Origin: Desulfobacteraceae bacterium
GTDB taxonomy: Bacteria; Desulfobacterota; Desulfobacteria; Desulfobacterales; JAABSP01
NCBI GenBank assembly: GCA_011390035.1
Contig: JAABTE010000048.1
Location: 1-12,275 of the forward strand
Direction: 5' to 3'
DNA length: 12,275 nucleotides
Shown here: positions 7,351 to 12,275 of the stretch, in pieces
Numbering within the stretch: position 1 is the first letter of the stretch
Layout: each line of letters begins with the position of its first letter
Made by a program: the position numbers and the translations under genes
Notes under the pieces: model-generated
The model's database searches: none
Told to the model about the DNA's origin: nothing
The model's input: the letters and a program-made list of their open reading frames with translations, nothing else

Positions 7351-8108
7351 GGGCCTATCGCCTGCGCCACTACCGGTCCCGGGTCCACGACGGACCGCTG
7401 GCCGGCTTTCAGGCAAGGGCGCGGGAAACCGACCTGCATGTGCGGATGGCCCCGGAGGGGCGTTCCATCGAGGCCCTTCGGGAGCGGACCCTGGAGCTGA
7501 TCCTCAAATACCGGGGCCACATCGAGGATCACATCGCTTCGGACCCCGCATTCGCCCGCGCCCTGTCTCCGGTGGCGCCGCCGGCCTTTTGCCCCCGGAT
7601 TATCCGGGAGATGATCCACGCGGGACAGGCCGCGGGAGTGGGCCCCATGGCGGCGGTGGCCGGGGCCATGGCCGAGGCGGTGGGCCGGGATCTTCTGGCC
7701 GAATCGGCGGTGGTGACGGTGGAAAACGGCGGGGACGTGTTCCTGAAAACCGACGGCCCGGCCACCCTGGCCGTCTTTGCCGGCCGGTCGCCTTTTTCCA
7801 TGAAAATCGGCGTCCGGGTGGAGCCGGGAGACTCGCCCATGGGCGTTTGCACCTCGTCGGGCACGGTGGGCCACTCGCTCAGCATGGGGCGGGCGGACGC
7901 GGCCTGCGTCCTTTCCCGGTCCTGTTCACTGGCCGACGCGGTTGCAACCGCGGCCGGCAATCTGGTACAATCGCGCCGCGACATTGAAAAGGCCCTGGCC
8001 TTCACCCGGAAGATCCCCTCCGTTATGGGGGCGCTGATCATCCTCGGAGACGCCATGGGGGCATGGGGCGCGCTGGAGGTGACGCCCCTTTCCGGAAAAA
8101 AGGGTTGA
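7347..8108 (+). CDS. UPF0280 family protein (ApbE-like fold)
   Basis: The 253-residue protein matches the UPF0280 family in its pattern: MAAVAGAMAEAVGRDLL, VENGGDVFLKTDG, AGRSPFSMKIGVRV, the signature CTSSGTVGHSLSMGRADA (C168-A185), LADAVATAAGNLV and LIILGDAMGAWGALEV near the end. Family members have a fold related to ApbE flavin transferases, but no activity is established to my knowledge. The start codon overlaps the stop of the HD gene by four bases (ATGA, 7347-7350), so the two are translationally coupled. No signal peptide is present, so it is cytoplasmic. It is the last gene before the 74-base gap. Confidence 0.9.
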   Translation: MRAYRLRHYRSRVHDGPLAGFQARARETDLHVRMAPEGRSIEALRERTLELILKYRGHIEDHIASDPAFARALSPVAPPAFCPRIIREMIHAGQAAGVGPMAAVAGAMAEAVGRDLLAESAVVTVENGGDVFLKTDGPATLAVFAGRSPFSMKIGVRVEPGDSPMGVCTSSGTVGHSLSMGRADAACVLSRSCSLADAVATAAGNLVQSRRDIEKALAFTRKIPSVMGALIILGDAMGAWGALEVTPLSGKKG

Positions 8109-8168
8109 GTTTCTTTTGAAAAACGGGTAAATTGGCCAAATTTGAGGCGATTTGTTTTCAGCGAACAT
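8109..8168 (+). other. Gap between UPF0280 and lapA-like genes, with a small palindrome
   Basis: This is the largest gap in the + strand gene run apart from the rpoH upstream region. It is AT-richer than its surroundings and contains TTGGCCAA (8132-8139), an exact palindrome flanked by AAA and ATTT. A TTGAAA at 8116-8121 could be a -35, but no good -10 lies 16-18 bases on. No terminator hairpin with a T tract is seen after the UPF0280 gene, so transcription may run through. Confidence 0.35.
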
Positions 8169-8176
8169 AGGGAGGG
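8169..8176 (+). promoter_or_regulatory. Strong ribosome binding site of the lapA-like gene
   Basis: AGGGAGGG contains GGAGG seven bases before ATG 8183. It is the best Shine-Dalgarno match in the window and fixes the start of this gene. Confidence 0.85.
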
Positions 8177-8182
8177 AACACC

Positions 8183-8629
8183 ATGAGCAAGCTAAAAATC
8201 GGCATTTGGGTCGCGGTCTTTCTGGTCATCCTGCTGTTCTTTCTGCACAATCAGGAGTTCTTCATGACCAAGAACGCCTTTGACGTGAACATCTTCGGGG
8301 TTCCGTCCCTGGCCGAGTACAGCGGTTTATTCAAGGAATTCAAGACGCCGCCCGTGCCCAATGTCGTCATCTTCCTGGGATTCTTCGCCATGGGAATCGC
8401 GGTGGCCTATTTCTTCAACTTTTTCGGGTGGCTCCGATCCAAGCGGGCCATCAAGCGCCTCTCCTACGACTGCGAGTCGGCCAACCGCCGCGTGGAGGAG
8501 CTGGAGGCCGAGCTGGCCTCCATCCGCCTGGAGCGGACCGGCCGCCGCCCCGAGCTGATGGAACCGGAGGATGAGGCCCAACTGGCCGCCAGGGAAAACG
8601 CCGCGATCGAGGCGACCCTCAAGAGCTGA
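8183..8629 (+). CDS. LapA/DUF1049-type inner-membrane protein
   Basis: The 148-residue protein has two hydrophobic segments (about 6-21 and 60-82) separated by a short loop, then a charged C-terminal tail with a coiled-coil-like stretch (YDCESANRRVEELEAELASI, 95-114) and an acidic end. This is the layout of LapA-domain (DUF1049) proteins, which in enteric bacteria act with LapB in control of lipopolysaccharide synthesis. The loop here (about 38 residues) is longer than in short LapA proteins, and no LapB is next to it, so the functional link is uncertain. It lies 37 bases before mutS and has its own strong ribosome binding site. Confidence 0.72.
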   Translation: MSKLKIGIWVAVFLVILLFFLHNQEFFMTKNAFDVNIFGVPSLAEYSGLFKEFKTPPVPNVVIFLGFFAMGIAVAYFFNFFGWLRSKRAIKRLSYDCESANRRVEELEAELASIRLERTGRRPELMEPEDEAQLAARENAAIEATLKS

Positions 8630-8666
8630 GCCCCCGTCGGCCGGCCAGCTCCGGTCATCGCGACGC

Positions 8667-11291
8667 ATGACCATGACCAAGCTCACTCCCATGCTTCGGC
8701 AGTATCTGTCCATCAAGGAGCAGTATCCGGACGCGATCCTTTTATACCGAATGGGAGATTTCTATGAAATGTTCTACGAGGACGCCCGCACGGCCGCCGG
8801 CGTTCTCGAAATCACCCTCACCTCCCGCAACAAAAAGGACGGGGACGACGCGGCCGTGCCCATGTGCGGGGTTCCCGTCCGGGCGGCCCAGGGATACATC
8901 GCCCGGCTGATCGAAAGCGGGCACCGGGTGGCCGTCTGCGAGCAGGTGGAGGACCCGGCCACGGCCAAGGGGCTGGTGGCCCGGGAGGTCACCCGGGTCA
9001 TCACCCCGGGGATGATCATCGAAGACGCCTTCCTGGATGAAAAGAGCAACAACTTCATCCTGGCCGCCGCCGCCCATGGCGACACCCTGGGCATCGGCTG
9101 GATGGATCTTTCCACCGGCGACTTCAAAATGACCGAGTCGGAAAGCGCGGACCAGCTCGCCGAGGAGATCCGGCGGGTGGCCCCCACCGAGGCGTTGCTG
9201 CCGGAGGCGTTTCGCCCGGCCAAAGACGGCGTCCGGGCCCTGGTGGCCGCGGCGGAGGGGGCGGCGATAACGTATCTTGAGGATCGGCGCTTCGAATTTT
9301 CCGCCGCCTACGAGGCCCTCACCCGGCAGTTCAAGACCCTGACCCTGGAAGGGTTCGGCTGCGAGGGCATGAAGGCGGGCATCCGGGCCGCCGGCGCCCT
9401 GATGGCCTATGTCCGGGAGACCCAGAAGCGGGCCGTGGATCAGTTTCTCCGGGTGGAGCCCCACAACATCGCCACCCACCTGGGGGTGGACGAGGTCTCC
9501 GCCCGAAACCTTGAGCTGTTGCGCAACCTGCGGGACGGCTCGATTCGGGGCACGCTGCTTAGCGTTCTGGACCGGACGGTGACGGCCATGGGCGGCCGGA
9601 TGATGAAGCAGTGGCTGCGCTATCCGCTGATGGATATGGCCGCCATAGAGCGGCGGCTGACCGCTGTGGAAGAGGCCAAGAGCCGGCCGGCGGAGCGGGC
9701 CGGGTCCCGGGGGATGCTTAAAACGGTGGCGGATCTCGAGCGGCTGGGCAGCAAGATCCTGATGGCCCAGTGCAACGCCCGGGACCTGGTGGCGGTGAAG
9801 CGGTCTCTTCAGGCCCTGCCCGAGCTGATGGCCACCCTCGGCACCCTGCCCTCCCCCCTGTTCCGGCCAGAGGCCGACATGGCGCCCCTGGCCGAGCTGG
9901 CCGAGGCCATGGAGGCGGCCATCCGGGACGACGCGCCCCTGACCATCACCGAGGGGGGCCTGATCAAAAAGGGATATGACCCGGAGCTGGACCAGCTCAT
10001 CCGCATCGCCGGAGACGGCAAGGGCTGGCTGGCGGAGCTGGAGGCCCGGGAGAGGTCCGGCACGGGCATTGGGAATCTTAAGGTACGGTACAACAAGGTC
10101 TTCGGCTATTACATCGAAATTCCGAAGATGCGGGCGGCCGAGGCCCCTGCCCGCTACGCCCGAAAACAGACCCTGGTGAACGCCGAGCGGTTCATCACCG
10201 AAGAGCTTAAGGATTTCGAATCAAAGGTACTCGACGCCGAGCAGCGCCGGGGCGCCCTGGAATACGATATATTCGACCGGATAAGGCGCCGGGTGGCCGA
10301 CCGGAATCCACTGATTCAGGCCGCCGCCCGTTTTATATCCCGGGCCGACTGCCTGCTGGCCCTGGCCGAATGCGCCGAGGCGGACCGGCACGTACGGCCC
10401 GCCCTCAACGACCAGGGCCGGCTGTGGCTGATCAACGCCCGCCACCCGGTGGTGGAAAAGACCATCTCCGGGGAAAGGTTCGTGCCCAACACCATCAAGA
10501 TGGACAACGAATCCGAGCAGGTGCTGATCATCACCGGCCCCAACATGGCCGGCAAATCAACGGTGCTGCGCCAGGCGGCCCTGCTGACGCTGATGGCCCA
10601 CATGGGCGCCTTCGTGCCCGCCGAATCGGCGGACATTCCCATAACGGACCGGATCTTCACCCGCGTGGGGGCCCTGGACAACCTGTCCGGCGGCCAGTCC
10701 ACCTTCATGGTGGAGATGCAGGAGACAGCCAACATTTTAAACAACGCCACCCCCCGAAGCCTGGTGATCCTGGACGAGATCGGCCGGGGAACATCGACCT
10801 TCGACGGCCTGGCCATCGCCTGGGCCGTGGCAGAATACCTGCACGACCGGGACGGCCGGGGCGTGAAAACGCTGTTTGCCACCCACTATCACGAATTGAC
10901 CGCCCTGGCGGACCAGAAGCCGAGGGTGAAAAACTACAACATCGCCGTAAAGGAATGGCGGGACGACATCATCTTTCTTCGCAAGCTTGTGGAAGGCGGC
11001 ACGGACCGCAGCTACGGCATCCAGGTGGCCCGCCTGGCCGGCATCCCCAGGTCTGTGATCGACCGGGCCTGGACGGTGCTGGCCGAGGTGAATCGGGAAA
11101 GCGGCGGCCATGTTCCCCGGCCGGCGGAGGCCGGAGCGAAAAAAAGCGGCCATCGCCAGCTCGGCCTGTTCCCGGAGCCGGACGGCGGGATAGCGGCGGC
11201 TTTGAGAAAGATCGACCCGGAGCGGATCACCCCCATAGAGGCCCTCAACCATCTGATCGCCCTCAAGGAAAAGGCGGCGCGCTTCGGCTGA
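8667..11291 (+). CDS. mutS: DNA mismatch repair protein MutS
   Basis: The 874-residue protein is a full-length MutS, which recognises mismatches and starts methyl- or MutL-directed repair. The mismatch-contact motif GDFYEMF (F32-Y33-E34) is intact. The ATPase has Walker A GPNMAGKS (624-631), the signature SGGQSTFMVEM, Walker B LVILDEIGRG (D703, E704) and ATHYHEL (738-744). The clamp and lever domains lie between, without visible breaks. ATG 8667 fits the family N-terminus (KLTPMLRQYLSIKEQYPD); ATG 8673 is a near alternative. The frame is open further upstream into lapA, but that part is not MutS-like. The ribosome binding site is weak. The amidase gene follows after 16 bases. Confidence 0.98.
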   Translation: MTMTKLTPMLRQYLSIKEQYPDAILLYRMGDFYEMFYEDARTAAGVLEITLTSRNKKDGDDAAVPMCGVPVRAAQGYIARLIESGHRVAVCEQVEDPATAKGLVAREVTRVITPGMIIEDAFLDEKSNNFILAAAAHGDTLGIGWMDLSTGDFKMTESESADQLAEEIRRVAPTEALLPEAFRPAKDGVRALVAAAEGAAITYLEDRRFEFSAAYEALTRQFKTLTLEGFGCEGMKAGIRAAGALMAYVRETQKRAVDQFLRVEPHNIATHLGVDEVSARNLELLRNLRDGSIRGTLLSVLDRTVTAMGGRMMKQWLRYPLMDMAAIERRLTAVEEAKSRPAERAGSRGMLKTVADLERLGSKILMAQCNARDLVAVKRSLQALPELMATLGTLPSPLFRPEADMAPLAELAEAMEAAIRDDAPLTITEGGLIKKGYDPELDQLIRIAGDGKGWLAELEARERSGTGIGNLKVRYNKVFGYYIEIPKMRAAEAPARYARKQTLVNAERFITEELKDFESKVLDAEQRRGALEYDIFDRIRRRVADRNPLIQAAARFISRADCLLALAECAEADRHVRPALNDQGRLWLINARHPVVEKTISGERFVPNTIKMDNESEQVLIITGPNMAGKSTVLRQAALLTLMAHMGAFVPAESADIPITDRIFTRVGALDNLSGGQSTFMVEMQETANILNNATPRSLVILDEIGRGTSTFDGLAIAWAVAEYLHDRDGRGVKTLFATHYHELTALADQKPRVKNYNIAVKEWRDDIIFLRKLVEGGTDRSYGIQVARLAGIPRSVIDRAWTVLAEVNRESGGHVPRPAEAGAKKSGHRQLGLFPEPDGGIAAALRKIDPERITPIEALNHLIALKEKAARFG

Positions 11292-11307
11292 CGCTCATTT
11301 TACCATC

Positions 11308-12275
11308 ATGAAAATTCATCGCCATCATATCCAAACGCGCGGCGCCGCCCTTCTTCCCATTTTTCCGGGCCTTTTCGCATTCCTGGTCCCGATCCTGATG
11401 CTGGCCATGGCCTTTCGCCCGGCGCCGGCGCTTGCCCTTTCGGGAGAGGCCGGCTTTTTCAAGGCCGAGGCCTGCTACCTGGCGCTGAAGGCCGACGAAA
11501 AGCAGCTCAGGTACCGCCACAACTGGTTCCCCTGCATCCGCATGTTCGAAGAGGCCCACAAGGCCGAGCCCAACGGCCGCTACGCCCCGGCCAATCTGTA
11601 CATGACCGGCCATCTTTACGCCCAGTTGCACGCTATTTCCGGCATGAATTCCGACCGAAAGGAAGCCCTTGACCGCTTCCAGCGGGTGCGCCGACGCTAT
11701 TCGGACAGCGTCTACGCCGCAAAGGCCGCAGAGGGCATAGAAGCACTTGGCGGCACGCCGGCCGCGGAAAAACCGGCCGCGGAAAAACCGGCCGCCGCCG
11801 GCAACGCGGAACAACCGGAGATCAAGCGGGTTCGGGTGGAAAAGGCTGTGGACGACACGGCGCGGCGGGAGCCGCCCCACAAGGCCCGGGACCCCGAGTT
11901 CAAAAACGCCAAGCGCCGGCGCGGCGCCCCGGCCGAAAGCCCGCCGGCCGCCCCCCGGCCAAAGGCGCCGCCCGCCGCGCCGGCCGCCGCGCCCCCCATC
12001 AATCCGGACGAACTGGTCACTGTCACCGGCCTGCGGGTCTGGTCCAACCCCAGCTACACCCGCGTGGTGGTGGACGCCGACGAGGAGACCCCCTACGCCT
12101 ATCGCTTCCTGGGCGAGGATCCTTCCAGCGGAAAGCCCCAGCGGCTCTACATCGACTTCAGCCGGTCCCGGTTGAGCGGCGACATCCGGCGCACCATTCC
12201 CATCAACGACAACCTGCTCATAGACGCCCGGGCCGGCCAATACCGCCCCGACCTGGTGCGGGTGGTCGTGGATAT
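11308..12275 (+). CDS. AMIN-domain N-acetylmuramoyl-L-alanine amidase (C-terminus outside the window)
   Basis: From ATG 11308 the frame is open to the right edge (322 complete codons). A signal peptide (hydrophobic LLPIFPGLFAFLVPILMLAM, cleavage near the ALA at 41-43) sends it to the periplasm. Residues about 50-145 are helical and TPR-like (FFKAEACYLALKAD, CIRMFEEAHKAEP, ALDRFQRVRRRY). An Ala/Pro/Lys/Arg-rich linker follows (about 148-231). Then comes an AMIN domain from about 237 (VTVTGLRVWSNPSYTRVVVD, RLYIDFSRSRL, VRVVVDI). AMIN targets amidases to peptidoglycan or septal sites. The zinc amidase domain is not in the window and is inferred from this layout and from the mutS neighbour, which is common in delta-proteobacteria. 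No other function is excluded: AMIN also occurs in secretin-type proteins. Confidence 0.8.
   Translation, partial: MKIHRHHIQTRGAALLPIFPGLFAFLVPILMLAMAFRPAPALALSGEAGFFKAEACYLALKADEKQLRYRHNWFPCIRMFEEAHKAEPNGRYAPANLYMTGHLYAQLHAISGMNSDRKEALDRFQRVRRRYSDSVYAAKAAEGIEALGGTPAAEKPAAEKPAAAGNAEQPEIKRVRVEKAVDDTARREPPHKARDPEFKNAKRRRGAPAESPPAAPRPKAPPAAPAAAPPINPDELVTVTGLRVWSNPSYTRVVVDADEETPYAYRFLGEDPSSGKPQRLYIDFSRSRLSGDIRRTIPINDNLLIDARAGQYRPDLVRVVVD
11758..11795 (+). repeat. 15-bp tandem repeat in the amidase linker
   Basis: CCGGCCGCGGAAAAA occurs twice in tandem (11758-11772 and 11773-11787), followed by a partial third copy (CCGGCCGC, 11788-11795). The period is a multiple of three, so it adds PAAEK units to the linker without breaking the frame. 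Such repeats can change copy number by slippage. Confidence 0.9.

Noticed and set aside
8571..8666. Upstream extension of the mutS frame
   Set aside because: It overlaps the lapA-like gene, and its Pro/Arg/Ser-rich sequence is not MutS-like; the family N-terminus starts at 8667 or 8673.
11263..12240. Large - strand ORF of 325 codons opposite the amidase
   Set aside because: The + strand frame has a signal peptide and an AMIN domain. The - strand product is Gly/Arg/Val-rich with no recognisable motif.

Overview
The window is GC-rich, tightly packed bacterial chromosome. Eight genes lie co-directionally on the + strand. One gene cut by the left edge and one tRNA lie on the - strand. Gene content fits a Gram-negative delta-type proteobacterium (Desulfobacterota, sulfate-reducer-like): an RpoH-class sigma factor, outer-membrane-type lipoproteins, a UPF0280 protein, and mutS directly followed by an AMIN-domain amidase. 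The taxonomy is inferred from gene content and arrangement, not from a database match.

Layout. Positions 1-792 (-) encode the N-terminal part of a response-regulator receiver plus PAS protein that runs off the left edge. Positions 793-1232 hold no protein gene that I accept. They contain an AT-rich block, then a well-formed promoter (954-982), a transcript-sized segment of about 100 bases and a strong + strand terminator (1058-1087). This is a candidate small RNA with short hairpins presenting GGA in their loops. A tRNA-Arg (anticodon TCT) with encoded CCA lies on the - strand at 1230-1306, followed by its own terminator. From 1424 the + strand carries rpoH, a large TPR lipoprotein, a small LolB/DUF4292-like lipoprotein, a RimK-like ATP-grasp protein, an HD-domain dNTP triphosphohydrolase and a UPF0280 (ApbE-fold) protein. 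Their spacing is very short or overlapping, so they are probably one operon. After a 74-base gap come a LapA/DUF1049-type membrane protein, mutS and a periplasmic N-acetylmuramoyl-L-alanine amidase that is cut by the right edge.

Functional reading. The rpoH operon couples a stress sigma factor to two predicted outer-membrane lipoproteins and to three cytoplasmic enzymes of nucleotide, peptide or flavin-type chemistry. Their joint role is not known to me. The lapA-mutS-amidase group mixes DNA mismatch repair with envelope and peptidoglycan functions, probably by co-transcription only. The least explained parts are the candidate small RNA at about 988-1087, the degenerate receiver domain at the left edge, and the ATP-grasp/HD/UPF0280 trio.
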